Notes under the pieces: generated by a model
Database searches by the model: none
What the model saw: only the letters and a program-made list of their open reading frames with translations
What the model was told of the DNA's origin: nothing
In this document: one piece after another, positions 24,797 through 33,855 of the stretch
How positions within the stretch are numbered: position 1 is the stretch's first letter
How the letters are laid out: every line of letters begins with the position of its first letter
Assembly (NCBI GenBank): GCA_949948735.1
Contig: CATLGV010000014.1
Span: 32,633-96,632 of the forward strand
Direction of reading: 5' to 3'
Source of the DNA: an uncultured Lachnospiraceae bacterium
Lineage (GTDB): Bacteria; Bacillota; Clostridia; Lachnospirales; Lachnospiraceae
DNA length: 64,000 nucleotides
Made by a program: the position numbers and the translations under genes

Positions 24797-24866
24797 CCTC
24801 CTGCCGCAGCGGATGCCCCTGTGGGCGTTCTCCTTCTACAAAAAGCAGCATGGCGCAAATTTATAC

Positions 24867-24901
24867 TTGCATTTCATACATATATTGTGATATACTATAA
24901 T
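24867..24901 (+). promoter_or_regulatory. tRNA-Trp promoter region
   Basis: TTGCAT (24867-24872) with TATACT (24891-24896) at 18 bases; an overlapping TATAAT (24896-24901) could serve instead with TTTCAT (24873-24878). Confidence 0.55.
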
Positions 24902-24932
24902 TCGTCAGCGGGAATTCCCTGACGCACTGTGA

Positions 24933-25003
24933 AGGGGCATAGTTCAGCGGTAGAACAGCGGTCTCCAAAACCGTCAACGCGAGTTCGATTCTTGCTGCCC
25001 CTG
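24933..25003 (+). tRNA. tRNA-Trp (anticodon CCA)
   Basis: Acceptor AGGGGCA (24933-24939) pairs with TGCCCCT (24996-25002). The anticodon loop CTCCAAA gives CCA. The discriminator is G, the expected Trp identity base. No encoded 3' CCA. Confidence 0.93.
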
Positions 25004-25040
25004 TCTTGACAACGCAGGCCCGGTTGCCTGCGTCCGAAGA

Positions 25041-25076
25041 AACAGCGACAAGCTTTTTGGCTTGCCGCTGTTTTTT
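25041..25076 (+). terminator. Terminator after tRNA-Trp
   Basis: AACAGCG-A-CAAGC pairs with GCTTG-C-CGCTGTT, followed by TTTTTT. Confidence 0.85.
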
Positions 25077-25085
25077 ATTTTCCGC

Positions 25086-25139
25086 TTGACACTTCCAGAC
25101 TATTATGATAGTCTATCAATACAGACTATTGCAATAGTC
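25086..25139 (+). promoter_or_regulatory. BlaI-type promoter with two operators
   Basis: TTGACA (25086-25091), 17-base spacer, TAGTCT (25109-25114). Operator 1 GACTATTATGATAGTC (25098-25113) covers spacer and -10. Operator 2 GACTATTGCAATAGTC (25124-25139), a perfect palindrome, lies 26 bp on, ending just before the ribosome site. Both share the half-site GACTAT. Confidence 0.85.
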
Positions 25140-25159
25140 CAGAAAGGAGTTGTTCTCTT

Positions 25160-25513
25160 ATGAAGCTGTTTGATTCAGAGCTGAAGGTAATGGAAGTCCT
25201 GTGGGAACACGGTGAAAAATCCGCCCGCGATATTGTCGATATATTGTCCGGGCAAATTGGCTGGAATAAGAATACGACCTACACCGTAATCAAAAAGTGC
25301 ATTGAAAAAGGCGCCGTCGCGCGCGAGGAGCCCGGATTTTTGTGCCGGCCGCTCGTCACCAGAGACGAGGTCGCCCAGAGCGAGACGGAACAGCTGATTG
25401 ACAAAATGTTCGGCGGCTCCAGCGAGCTGTTCTTCTCATCGTTTTTAAAGAATCAGGGACTCTCGGAGGCTGACGCCGCCCGGCTCTGCCAAATGATTAA
25501 GGAGGTAAAATGA
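25160..25513 (+). CDS. BlaI/MecI/CopY-family repressor
   Basis: 117 residues with the N-terminal winged helix (FDSELKVMEVLWEHGEKSAR, then DIVDILSGQIGWNKNTTYTV) and the short dimerisation tail typical of BlaI. The family represses its own operon and is cleaved when the partner membrane peptidase senses its signal. The two palindromes upstream are the evident operators. The stop overlaps the ribosome region of the M56 gene, which starts two bases later. Confidence 0.93.
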   Translation: MKLFDSELKVMEVLWEHGEKSARDIVDILSGQIGWNKNTTYTVIKKCIEKGAVAREEPGFLCRPLVTRDEVAQSETEQLIDKMFGGSSELFFSSFLKNQGLSEADAARLCQMIKEVK

Positions 25514-25514
25514 A

Positions 25515-27158
25515 ATGCTGCATTTCAGAATGGATATGCCCTTATATTTAATGATGCTGTACGGAAGCATTCTGCTGCTGGCGGTTCTGCTGCTGCGCGC
25601 ACTGTTCAGGCACAGGCTGCCCAGGCTCGTCTTTCCCGTCCTCTGGACACTGGTGCTACTGCGCTTTCTCGTCCCATACGCCCTAAGCAGCCCGCTCAGC
25701 ATAAAGCAGGTTCCCGAATTATCCCCGTCGTTCTCAACCGCTTTTACCGAAGCCGTTGCCGTTGAAGACATCCCGGTTGAGCCTGTACAGGAGCTTCAGC
25801 TCCATGCCGAAGCCCCGGCAGAAGCCACCGCGGCTCCCGGAACAGATTCGAATACCGCAACCGGCTATACCACGGACTTTTCTTATTCCCTGTATGGGCA
25901 TTGGCCGCTTATCCGTAACATATCGTTTGTTATTTATATTGCCGGTGTTATTATAACAGCATCTGTTTTATTGTTTCAGAAGCGCTGCTACGCAAAAAGG
26001 CTGAAAAACAGCCTGTTGGTGGAGCACAACGAAACCATCAACACCATTTTGCGGGAAATGCGTATGGGCCATGTCCTTGTATTTACCAATGATGAGATTG
26101 CATCCCCGCTGGTATCCGGCCTGCTCGCCCCGCGCGTTTATCTGCCTACCCGCATGGACTTTGACAATACGGAGCTGCTGCGCCATATCCTGATGCATGA
26201 AACCATGCATATCCGGCGCAGAGATAACTGGATTAAGCTGGTCATGCTGGCTGCGCTCTGCATCAACTGGTTTAATCCGCTTGTATGGATTATGTCCAAA
26301 TGCCTTTCCTCAGATCTGGAGCTTGCCTGCGATGAGGCCGTTCTGCTGCAATGCGGCGCAGAGCAGCGCCAGAGCTACGCATTCAGCCTGCTTGCAATGG
26401 CGATTACCGCCAGCCGGCCGACGCTGCTCTACAGCGCGTTTTCCAGGACCGAGGTTGAAAAGCGCGTCAACAGCATTGTGCATTACAAAAAGGCCTCTGT
26501 GTCCGCACTGCTGCTTTCCACACTGCTTGTGCTAAGCAGCACTGTCGTCTTTGCAACCGGCGGTCAGGCGCCCTTTTCCCCGTATCTGAGCGCTTATTGC
26601 TCCAACGACAGCTGCCGCTGGGGTGCGCAGGCATTCATAACGCGCGATATCGAATTGGGAAGGGATGCGCAAATACGCGCAGATTATGTGATTTTGGAGG
26701 TCTTACGCACCAATACGGACAGCGACCCCATTACCATAGAGGCTGATATCCGCAATGCGCTGGCTGCGGAATTTCATGTAGAGCCGGAGGCCTTCCGCAT
26801 CGACATCAGCCTCTGTCTGTCAGACAAGGAGCTCTATACGGAATATGCACAGTGGAAGCTTGTACCTAACGCCGACGGATACCTTATCTATAACGGGGAA
26901 CCTGTCCGGTACTTCTATGACGAAGCGGCCGGCCGCTATCAGGCCGCCGACGGCCTCATTGACATCCTGGTTCAGAGAGACCGTCTGGGCCGCATCGCCG
27001 ACATAACCGCACAGCATCCGGGAAACGCCGACTTTGACCGCCGCAGCGCAAACCGTACTTATCACGCCTATTATTCCGAAGGCGAAGCCGTCCAGATGCA
27101 GGAGGATACAGTGATGGAATACACCGTCACGGAAGATCCCCAAAAAAGGCTTTGGTAA
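25515..27158 (+). CDS. M56 (BlaR1/MecR1-type) membrane metallopeptidase
   Basis: 547 residues. Membrane helices near 5-25, 35-55, about 125-150 and about 330-350. The zinc site HETMH lies at about 237-241 in the cytoplasmic loop, with the later Glu in DLELACDE. Beyond the last helix there is no penicillin-binding sensor domain; instead about 190 residues of unknown extracellular domain follow, so the signal is probably not a beta-lactam. With the BlaI gene it forms a self-controlled sensor pair. The last 32 bases overlap the convergent M18 peptidase gene. Confidence 0.9.
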   Translation: MLHFRMDMPLYLMMLYGSILLLAVLLLRALFRHRLPRLVFPVLWTLVLLRFLVPYALSSPLSIKQVPELSPSFSTAFTEAVAVEDIPVEPVQELQLHAEAPAEATAAPGTDSNTATGYTTDFSYSLYGHWPLIRNISFVIYIAGVIITASVLLFQKRCYAKRLKNSLLVEHNETINTILREMRMGHVLVFTNDEIASPLVSGLLAPRVYLPTRMDFDNTELLRHILMHETMHIRRRDNWIKLVMLAALCINWFNPLVWIMSKCLSSDLELACDEAVLLQCGAEQRQSYAFSLLAMAITASRPTLLYSAFSRTEVEKRVNSIVHYKKASVSALLLSTLLVLSSTVVFATGGQAPFSPYLSAYCSNDSCRWGAQAFITRDIELGRDAQIRADYVILEVLRTNTDSDPITIEADIRNALAAEFHVEPEAFRIDISLCLSDKELYTEYAQWKLVPNADGYLIYNGEPVRYFYDEAAGRYQAADGLIDILVQRDRLGRIADITAQHPGNADFDRRSANRTYHAYYSEGEAVQMQEDTVMEYTVTEDPQKRLW

Positions 27159-28428
27159 GCGCAATCAGATATTCCACATCCCGCGCACCGGCAGTCTCAT
27201 AGGCCGAATGCATGGCAAGCTGCGGCAGACCAATATCTGCCGCAGCCATGGAAATCTGTGCCATCACAAGATTTCCGAGCGTAGACCCGCCCGCAATATC
27301 CGAGCGGTTCGCGTAGGTCTGCAGCGGGATGGCCGCGCGCCGGCATAAGCGCTTGACATAAGCTGCCGAATAAGCATCCGTGGCATATTTCTGGCTGCCG
27401 TGGTACTTGAGCACCACCCCTTTGTTTAAGCAGGGGCGGTTTGTCGGATCCGCCTTTGCGCCCTGGTTTGGATGGCACGCATGCGCGTTGTCTGCGCTTA
27501 GCAGAAAGCTCTGCGCCTTCCAGATCCGGTAACCCTGCGCCGACACCCCAAGCCCGTCCGCGATATTTTCCAGCGTATCCTTAAGAAAAGTCGAATCCGC
27601 GCCCTGCCTTGTAAGGCTTCCGACCTCTTCATTGTCAAAAACCGCAAGCACGTTGATATAGCTGTCGGAGCCCGCGCTCAATATCCCTTTCATTCCCGCA
27701 AAAACACACGCAAGGTCATCATACCGCGCGGACATGATAAACTCGTCGTTTTGTCCGGCAAGCACCGCCTTTTCACTGTTTTCCACAAACAAATCGGCGG
27801 AAAGAATATCCTCCTCCCCGCAGGGAATGCCTGCTGCCTGCAGCGCCTCTGCCGCAAGCGCATTGACCGTCCTGCCCTCACCCTCCTGTTTCATCGCAAT
27901 CAGCGGTATCATGTCGGTCTGCGCATTCAACGCCACGCCGTTATTCATATCGCGGTTCATATGAATGGCAACATTGGGAATCACACATATATGATCCTTG
28001 AGCTTGACAGGGTATGAGCATATCCTTCCCTCCCGCTCCACGCACACCCTTCCTGCGATTGTAAGCGGCCGGTCCATCCATGTAGAGAGAATCATGCCGC
28101 CGTACCGCTCCGTATTGACTGTCAGATAGGCCTCCTCCTTTGTCATCTCCGGATTCTCCTTGAGCTTAAAGGCCGGCGAATCCGAATGCGCCGCGTAAAT
28201 ATGAAAGCCCTTGATTTCGGATACCGCACAATCCGGCACGCAAAACGCCATCAGGGACGAATCATTCCTCACCGTATAATAAGCGCCGCCCCGCTCCGGC
28301 TGCCACGGCATGCTCTCCTGCAGCCGCAGATATCCCGCCGCCTCCAGACTGCGCGACACATTCTCCACCGCGTGGTAGCTTGTGAGACTTTCATCCAGAA
28401 ATTCCATCAGTTCTTTCAAATATTCCAT
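27127..28428 (-). CDS. M18-family aminopeptidase (aspartyl aminopeptidase type)
   Basis: 433 residues. The M18 metal ligands are visible in order: HSDSPAFK (first His/Asp), a central DNEEVGS (the Glu-Glu pair) and the late LAMHSAYETAG His. It removes N-terminal residues from peptides in the cytoplasm. It lies 30 bases behind radA on the same strand, probably the same transcript. Its 3' end overlaps the M56 gene tail-to-tail by 32 bases. Confidence 0.95.
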   Translation of the reverse strand: MEYLKELMEFLDESLTSYHAVENVSRSLEAAGYLRLQESMPWQPERGGAYYTVRNDSSLMAFCVPDCAVSEIKGFHIYAAHSDSPAFKLKENPEMTKEEAYLTVNTERYGGMILSTWMDRPLTIAGRVCVEREGRICSYPVKLKDHICVIPNVAIHMNRDMNNGVALNAQTDMIPLIAMKQEGEGRTVNALAAEALQAAGIPCGEEDILSADLFVENSEKAVLAGQNDEFIMSARYDDLACVFAGMKGILSAGSDSYINVLAVFDNEEVGSLTRQGADSTFLKDTLENIADGLGVSAQGYRIWKAQSFLLSADNAHACHPNQGAKADPTNRPCLNKGVVLKYHGSQKYATDAYSAAYVKRLCRRAAIPLQTYANRSDIAGGSTLGNLVMAQISMAAADIGLPQLAMHSAYETAGARDVEYLIALTKAFFGDLP

Positions 28429-28458
28429 TATATTGCCCTGCCTTTCCTCTGTGTCATC

Positions 28459-29838
28459 TTATAGAATCAAATCAATCGCCTCCGCGATGCCGCCCACGCC
28501 GATGACCTTGATTCCCGCCACGGCCTCCAGCCCCTCGGCGCTTACTCTGGGCATAATCACCGTGTCAAAGCCCAGCTTCTTCGCCTCCAGCACGCGCTGC
28601 TGCGCCATATTGACGGCACGCACTTCGCCGCTGAGCCCGACTTCTCCAAAAACAAGTGTTTTTTCATCAATCACCCGGTTCTTAAAGCTTGATACCAGCG
28701 CCATGACAATGCCCAGGTCTATCGCCGGCTCATTTAATCGTATTCCGCCCGCAATATTAACATAAGCGTCGCAGTCGCCGATTTGCAGTCCCATTCGCTT
28801 TTCCAGCACCGCCATCAGCAGATTCACTCTGTTAAAGTCCGTTCCCGTCGCCTGCCGCCTTGGAATCCCAAAGCTTGTACGGCAGACCAGCGCCTGTATC
28901 TCTATCAGCATAGGCCGCGTCCCCTCGAGCGAGCAGACGACCACGGAGCCGCTCGCGCCGACCGGCTTTCCGCTGAGCATATATTCCGAAGGGTTTTCAA
29001 CCTCGACCAGCCCCTCCCTGCGCATCTCAAAGACCCCGATCTCATTCGTAGAACCAAAGCGGTTCTTCACCCCTCTGAGAATCCGGTAGGACGCATAGCG
29101 GTCCCCCTCAAAGTACAGCACGGTATCCACCATGTGCTCCAGCACCCTCGGCCCGGCGACCGTCCCTTCCTTGGTAACATGTCCCACAATAAAGACGGCT
29201 ATTCCCATCCCCTTCGCAAGCTGCAGAAACACATTCGTTGCTTCTCTTACCTGCGATACGCTTCCCGGCGCCGCGGAAACCTCCTCCTGATACATGGTCT
29301 GTATCGAATCAATTACCACCGCCTCAGGCATCGCCGCACGGATTGCCTGTTCGATCAGCGCAAGATTTGTCTCGCACAGCAGCAGCATATCCCCGTCAAA
29401 CGCGCCCAGCCGCATTGCCCGCAGCTTAATCTGCTTTAAGGACTCTTCACCCGATATATATAAAACCTTCCTGCCGGAAGCGGAGAGCTGCCTGCACACC
29501 TGCAGCAGAAGCGTCGACTTTCCAATCCCGGGGTCGCCCCCGACCAGGGTCAGCGACCCCTGCATAATGCCGCCGCCAAGCACTCTGTCAAGCTCCCATA
29601 TGCCCGTCTGTATCCTGTCCTCCTCCTTCATGGATATTGCGTCCAGCGCCACGGGCTTTGACGCCTCCCGCAGCGGTGCGGTCTTTGCGCTGCCGCCCAT
29701 ACCGCTTCCGGTAACGGCGACCCGCTCTTCAACCATCGTATTCCATTTCCTGCAGGCAGGGCACTGCCCCATCCATTTCGCGGACTCGTATCCGCATTCC
29801 TGACAGAAAAATCTTGTCGTACTCTTCCCTTTTGCCAT
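28459..29838 (-). CDS. radA: DNA repair protein RadA (Sms)
   Basis: 459 residues, standard length. N-terminal C4 zinc finger (CQECGYESAKWMGQCPAC), RecA-like core with Walker A GDPGIGKST, the RadA signature KNRFGSTNEIG, and a C-terminal Lon-protease-like domain (MAVLEKRMGLQIGDCDAYVN). RadA drives branch migration during recombination repair. Confidence 0.97.
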   Translation of the reverse strand: MAKGKSTTRFFCQECGYESAKWMGQCPACRKWNTMVEERVAVTGSGMGGSAKTAPLREASKPVALDAISMKEEDRIQTGIWELDRVLGGGIMQGSLTLVGGDPGIGKSTLLLQVCRQLSASGRKVLYISGEESLKQIKLRAMRLGAFDGDMLLLCETNLALIEQAIRAAMPEAVVIDSIQTMYQEEVSAAPGSVSQVREATNVFLQLAKGMGIAVFIVGHVTKEGTVAGPRVLEHMVDTVLYFEGDRYASYRILRGVKNRFGSTNEIGVFEMRREGLVEVENPSEYMLSGKPVGASGSVVVCSLEGTRPMLIEIQALVCRTSFGIPRRQATGTDFNRVNLLMAVLEKRMGLQIGDCDAYVNIAGGIRLNEPAIDLGIVMALVSSFKNRVIDEKTLVFGEVGLSGEVRAVNMAQQRVLEAKKLGFDTVIMPRVSAEGLEAVAGIKVIGVGGIAEAIDLIL

Positions 29839-29918
29839 CTGACCCAGTCCCCTTATATGCTTTGCACTGTCGTGTTTCCTGTTCCAACCGGACAGGAAGT
29901 CCTTCTGCCGCCGCGCAT

Positions 29919-29946
29919 AAAAGCGGGCAGGTTCACCCCTGCCCGC
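29919..29946 (-). terminator. Terminator of the 137-residue protein gene
   Basis: GCGGGCAGG and CCTGCCCGC arms (29923-29931, 29938-29946) with a T-tract at the minus-strand 3' side. Confidence 0.85.
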
Positions 29947-29981
29947 CTGTCTGCTGCGTTCTTCCTGCCGTCTTGAACCGG

Positions 29982-30395
29982 TTATTTCTTTATCAGCTTC
30001 ACGGCAACCCGTCCTGCGCCTTCAAGCTCTACGCTGATACTGAGCTTTCCGGACAGGTTGGTCTTCATAACCCCTGCGCTTTCTCCCGCTACAAGAACCT
30101 CGTATTCGGTGTCGGTATCCGTCCCGACCGTAATCTGCGCGTCCTGATTCCCTTCTACCGCAAAGGAGATTCCCTGCTCGTTCTCACGAAAATCATAAAC
30201 CGATGTTCCGGGAACGGACTCATATAGAAACAGGCCGTTTTTCTCCAGCTTCGTAATCGCCTGGTAGGTCTTTACCTTATAAATATCCCCTGCGTGTTCA
30301 TAGTCCTCAAGCTTCGCCTTCTGCGCCAGCTCATGGTTTCCAAAGCTGATGTCGCCGCTGTCTTCTGAACGTAGCAATTCCTCAACTACTGCCAT
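29982..30395 (-). CDS. Conserved small beta-rich protein (often labelled endosialidase; function unknown)
   Basis: 137 residues, no signal peptide. It begins MAVVEELLRSEDSGDISFGN, followed by a YKVKTYQAITKLEKNGLFLY core, then a beta-rich C-terminal half ending KTNLSGKLSISVELEG. From memory, close relatives are widespread in Lachnospiraceae and carry the name endosialidase. At this size no sialidase fold, Asp-boxes or Arg triad are present, so I treat the name as unsupported. It has its own promoter region (TATACT near 30475) and a strong terminator, suggesting a well-expressed single-gene unit. Confidence 0.7.
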   Translation of the reverse strand: MAVVEELLRSEDSGDISFGNHELAQKAKLEDYEHAGDIYKVKTYQAITKLEKNGLFLYESVPGTSVYDFRENEQGISFAVEGNQDAQITVGTDTDTEYEVLVAGESAGVMKTNLSGKLSISVELEGAGRVAVKLIKK

Positions 30396-30525
30396 TTCTT
30401 TTGTCCTCCTCGAATCAACAAATTAATTTATGCCGTATCCGGAGAGCACTCTCCGGTTTTGTACTTACAGTATATAATAAATCCCTTTGTTTTTCCATAA
30501 AAATCTGCGCAGATGCCTGTTATTT

Positions 30526-32976
30526 TTATGCCGGGTTCTTCACCGTAAAGGTAATGCTGTCATTGCGCACGCCCGCCGAAACAACATCCCCCCGCTTGAC
30601 CCTTCCCTCCAGGATTGCGGTCGCAAGCTCGTTCTCCACCACGGTCTGTATCGCCCGCTTCAGAGGCCTTGCGCCCATCTTCAGATCCGCGTGCTTTTTC
30701 ACTAGATGCTCCTTGAGCGTATTTGTAAAAGTCAGCTCTATTCCCATCTGCTCTCTGCACCGGTCGCACAGGTTTCTGGAAAGCAGCGTGATAATCTGCT
30801 TCATATCCTGCTCCGTCAGCGGATGGAAGACCATAATCTCGTCAATACGGTTGATAAACTCCGGCTTAAACAGCCGCTTGACCTCCTCCATGACGTTATC
30901 CTTCATCTTCTTATAGTCCGCGTCCGCATCGCGCGTCATTGCAAAGCCAAGGCTTTTGGGGTCAATAATCCGCTGTGCGCCGGCATTGGAGGTCATTATC
31001 AGGATTGTATTCTTAAAGCTGACCTTTCTGCCCTTGGAATCGGTAATATGCCCGTCGTCCAGCACCTGCAGCAGAATATTGAACACATCCGGATGCGCTT
31101 TCTCAATCTCGTCAAAGAGAACGACCGAATAGGGATTGCGGCGCACCTTCTCGCTGAGCTGCCCGCCCTCCTCAAAGCCGACATAGCCGGGCGGAGACCC
31201 CACCATCTTTGACACGGAATGCGACTCCATATACTCCGACATATCAACACGTATCAGGGCATTCTCAGAACCGAACATGGCCTCCGCCAGCGCCTTGGAC
31301 AGCTCCGTCTTGCCGACGCCGGTCGGACCAAGGAACAGGAACGAGCCAATCGGACGATTCGGATCCTGCAGTCCCACGCGGCCGCGCTTCATCGTCTGCG
31401 CCACTGCCTTGACAGCCTCCTCCTGACCGATGACGCGCTTATGCAGCAGGCCCTCCAGCTTCAGCAGCCGCTCGCTTTCCCTCTGGGTCAGCTTCTTAAC
31501 CGGTATCTTCGTCCAGACCGCGACCACCTCCGCAATATCGTTCTCTGTCACGACAAGGTTCTTCTCTGCCTGCGTCTTTTCGTATTTTTCGAAGGCTTTA
31601 TCATATTTCTTAATCAACGCCTCCTGATTCTGCCGCAGCTCTGCTGCCTGCGTATAGGCCTCCATCCGAATGGAAAGCTCTATCTGCCGGTCGTATTTTT
31701 TTATCTGTGCGGTCATCTCCTTGAGATTATCCGGAACATGCATATTTTTGAGGCGAATGGAGGCCGACGCCTCGTCAATTAAATCAATGGCCTTGTCGGG
31801 CAGATTCCGGTCGTTGATATACCTGTCGGAAAGCTTGACCGCCGCCTCAATCGCCTCCGGCGTAATCGTTACCCGGTGATGCTCCTCATACTTATGCGCT
31901 ACGCCGCTCAATATCTCAATCGCTTCCTTCTCCGTAGGCTCTTCCACGGTTACCGGCTGAAATCTGCGCTCCAGCGCCGCATCCTTTTCGATATACTTGC
32001 GGTATTCGGCAATGGTCGTAGCGCCAATCAGCTGTATCTCCCCTCTGGAAAGGGAGGGCTTGAGAATATTGGAAGCGTCAATCGCCCCCTCCGCGCCGCC
32101 TGCGCCGATCAGCGTATGAATCTCATCCAGGAAAAGATAGATATTCCCGGCGTCAATAACCTCCTTGATCACCCTTTTGATGCGCTCTTCAAATTCCCCG
32201 CGGTATTTTGATCCCGCAACCATTCCCGCCAAATCCAGCGTCACAACACGCTTGTTCTTGACGGTGTCGGGAACCTCGCCGCTGACAATCCTGAGTGCGA
32301 GGCCTTCCGCGATGGCCGTCTTGCCGACGCCCGGCTCCCCGATCAGGCACGGATTATTCTTGGTGCGTCGGGAAAGGATCTGCACCACCCGCATAATCTC
32401 TGCCTCTCTGCCGATAACGGGATCCAGCCTGCCGTCGCGCGCCAGCGCCGTCAAATCTCTGCTGTACTGATTGAGCGTATTGGTACCGTCCTTCTTCTTT
32501 TTATTCTTATTCCTTGACAAATCATCCTTGTGCTGATTGATATCCTCCCCCATCGCAGACAGGGTATCCATATACAGCTTCTGCACATTGATTCCCACCG
32601 TATTGAGCAGCCGCAGCCCGACATTTTCCCCTTCTCTGATCAGCGCCATCAAAATGTGCTCAGTGCCGGTCATCCGGCTTTTGTATTTCGCCGCCAGCTT
32701 ATGGCTGTCCTCAAGAATTTTGGCTGCCCGCGGCGAATACCCGTCCCGCTCCAGTACCGCGACCTCGCCGTCGGGCGCTATCAGCTCTCTGATCATACTG
32801 ACCAGCTGTGCCTCATCCGCGCCGTTTTCCGCAAGCACCCGCGCGGCTACGCCCGTCTTCTCCCGCACAAGACCTACCAAAATGTGCTCACTCCCGACAT
32901 AGCCCTGGTGTAAGTCTCTGGCCACCCGTGCGGCCTTTTGCAATGCTACCTTTGCTTTATCCGTAAACTGCTGCAT
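30526..32976 (-). CDS. clpC: ATP-dependent Clp protease ATPase subunit ClpC
   Basis: 816 residues from the ATG at 32976, behind GGAGG; the in-frame ATG at 32988 overlaps that site. N-terminal Clp repeat domain (about 1-145), first AAA module with [13 protein letters not shown], middle domain with the coiled ClpC linker, and second AAA module with [14 protein letters not shown]. ClpC unfolds substrates for ClpP. The usual ctsR-mcsA-mcsB genes are absent; a GntR regulator lies directly upstream on the same strand (65-base gap). Confidence 0.95.
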   Translation of the reverse strand: MQQFTDKAKVALQKAARVARDLHQGYVGSEHILVGLVREKTGVAARVLAENGADEAQLVSMIRELIAPDGEVAVLERDGYSPRAAKILEDSHKLAAKYKSRMTGTEHILMALIREGENVGLRLLNTVGINVQKLYMDTLSAMGEDINQHKDDLSRNKNKKKKDGTNTLNQYSRDLTALARDGRLDPVIGREAEIMRVVQILSRRTKNNPCLIGEPGVGKTAIAEGLALRIVSGEVPDTVKNKRVVTLDLAGMVAGSKYRGEFEERIKRVIKEVIDAGNIYLFLDEIHTLIGAGGAEGAIDASNILKPSLSRGEIQLIGATTIAEYRKYIEKDAALERRFQPVTVEEPTEKEAIEILSGVAHKYEEHHRVTITPEAIEAAVKLSDRYINDRNLPDKAIDLIDEASASIRLKNMHVPDNLKEMTAQIKKYDRQIELSIRMEAYTQAAELRQNQEALIKKYDKAFEKYEKTQAEKNLVVTENDIAEVVAVWTKIPVKKLTQRESERLLKLEGLLHKRVIGQEEAVKAVAQTMKRGRVGLQDPNRPIGSFLFLGPTGVGKTELSKALAEAMFGSENALIRVDMSEYMESHSVSKMVGSPPGYVGFEEGGQLSEKVRRNPYSVVLFDEIEKAHPDVFNILLQVLDDGHITDSKGRKVSFKNTILIMTSNAGAQRIIDPKSLGFAMTRDADADYKKMKDNVMEEVKRLFKPEFINRIDEIMVFHPLTEQDMKQIITLLSRNLCDRCREQMGIELTFTNTLKEHLVKKHADLKMGARPLKRAIQTVVENELATAILEGRVKRGDVVSAGVRNDSITFTVKNPA

Positions 32977-33041
32977 TTTTGCCTCCATACTACATGATTG
33001 TTATTTTGAAATGCTTCTTACTGCCGCCTCGTCTCTGCGGT

Positions 33042-33413
33042 TTATATGTTGTACGCCCCGTAAATCTCATCTATCAGGGCGTGCACCTCCTCGCGCGATA
33101 TTCTCTTGCAGCTGCTCTTGGCCAGCAGTACCTGCATATCCCGTTTTAACTCATCCAGCGCCTGAATCTTGTCAATATCAACAGCGATGACAGCGCCCCG
33201 TCTCCGGTCAACCTTGACAAACCCTTCCTGCTTCAATACGGAATACGCCTTGTTGACCGTATGCATGTTGATGCCGATGGTGTCGGCAAGCTGCCGCACA
33301 GAGGGAAGCGCGTCCCCCTCCTGAAACTGTGCGGTCGCTATACCGATAATAATCTGATTCCGCAGCTGCAGATATAGCGCCTCGTCACTGTTAAAATCAA
33401 TTTCTATATACAT
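33042..33413 (-). CDS. GntR-family (YtrA-type) transcriptional regulator
   Basis: 123 residues: an N-terminal winged helix with the GntR signature (ALPSVRQLADTIGINMHTVN, then KAYSVLKQEGF) and only about 50 C-terminal residues, as in the YtrA subfamily, with no effector domain. Three direct GTTACC copies lie upstream on the plus strand (33452, 33466, 33474) and may be its operator. It precedes clpC and could control it, a different arrangement from CtsR. Confidence 0.9.
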   Translation of the reverse strand: MYIEIDFNSDEALYLQLRNQIIIGIATAQFQEGDALPSVRQLADTIGINMHTVNKAYSVLKQEGFVKVDRRRGAVIAVDIDKIQALDELKRDMQVLLAKSSCKRISREEVHALIDEIYGAYNI

Positions 33414-33475
33414 TATTGACCACGTTCCCTGTTTTTCAATCCGTTATTTTTGTTACCAAATTATTGTTACCATGT

Positions 33476-33753
33476 TACCCTCAATTGACAAAGGCACACA
33501 TGCCTCAAAGCGGGATAATTTCAACATTTTCTTCGTTATCCTCAATCGGCGTACGTCCAGTACGCCTCAATCGTCTGCCTTGAAAATGCTGAAATTATCT
33601 CCGCTTGAGGTCAAAGAGTCAGGCAGAGATAAATTTTGTGCCCTGCAAGGCACTTGAATGATGCGTACAGGGCGTACGCAGAATGAAAGTAACGATGCAG
33701 GACACAATAATTTACTCTGCCCTGACCATGTGTGCCTTTGTCAATTGAGGGTA
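33476..33753. mobile_element. 278-bp MITE-like element with 27-bp perfect terminal inverted repeats
   Basis: The ends 33476-33502 and 33727-33753 are exact inverted copies (outer sequence TACCCTCAATTGACAAAGG). Inside are two long imperfect hairpins: arm A 33503-33531 with 33582-33610, tipped by a 7-bp hairpin (33548-33566), and arm B 33618-33646 with 33696-33726, tipped by a 7-bp hairpin (33662-33680). Together they form a three-way junction. TA at each end fits a TA target duplication. No transposase is encoded. This element fills the gap between the SH3 gene and the GntR gene. Confidence 0.8.
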
Positions 33754-33821
33754 TATAAATTGTAGCACACTGCTTTTGTGTATACAACAAGATTATATTT
33801 TTTTAAGAAACAGGCCGTATC

Positions 33822-33849
33822 AAAAAACGCAAGCCCGTCAGGCCTGCGT
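33822..33849 (-). terminator. Terminator of the SH3/pur transcript
   Basis: ACGCAGGCC and GGGCTTGCGT arms (one G-U pair) followed by six T residues on the minus strand. Confidence 0.8.
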
Positions 33850-33855
33850 CTTTTG

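Noticed and set aside
29982..30395. Endosialidase activity for the 137-residue protein
   Set aside because: No sialidase fold, Asp-box or catalytic residues fit in this length; the name seems to be a propagated label.
33472..33657. A 61-codon open frame across the 278-bp element
   Set aside because: It runs through inverted repeats, has no ribosome site and no plausible protein composition.
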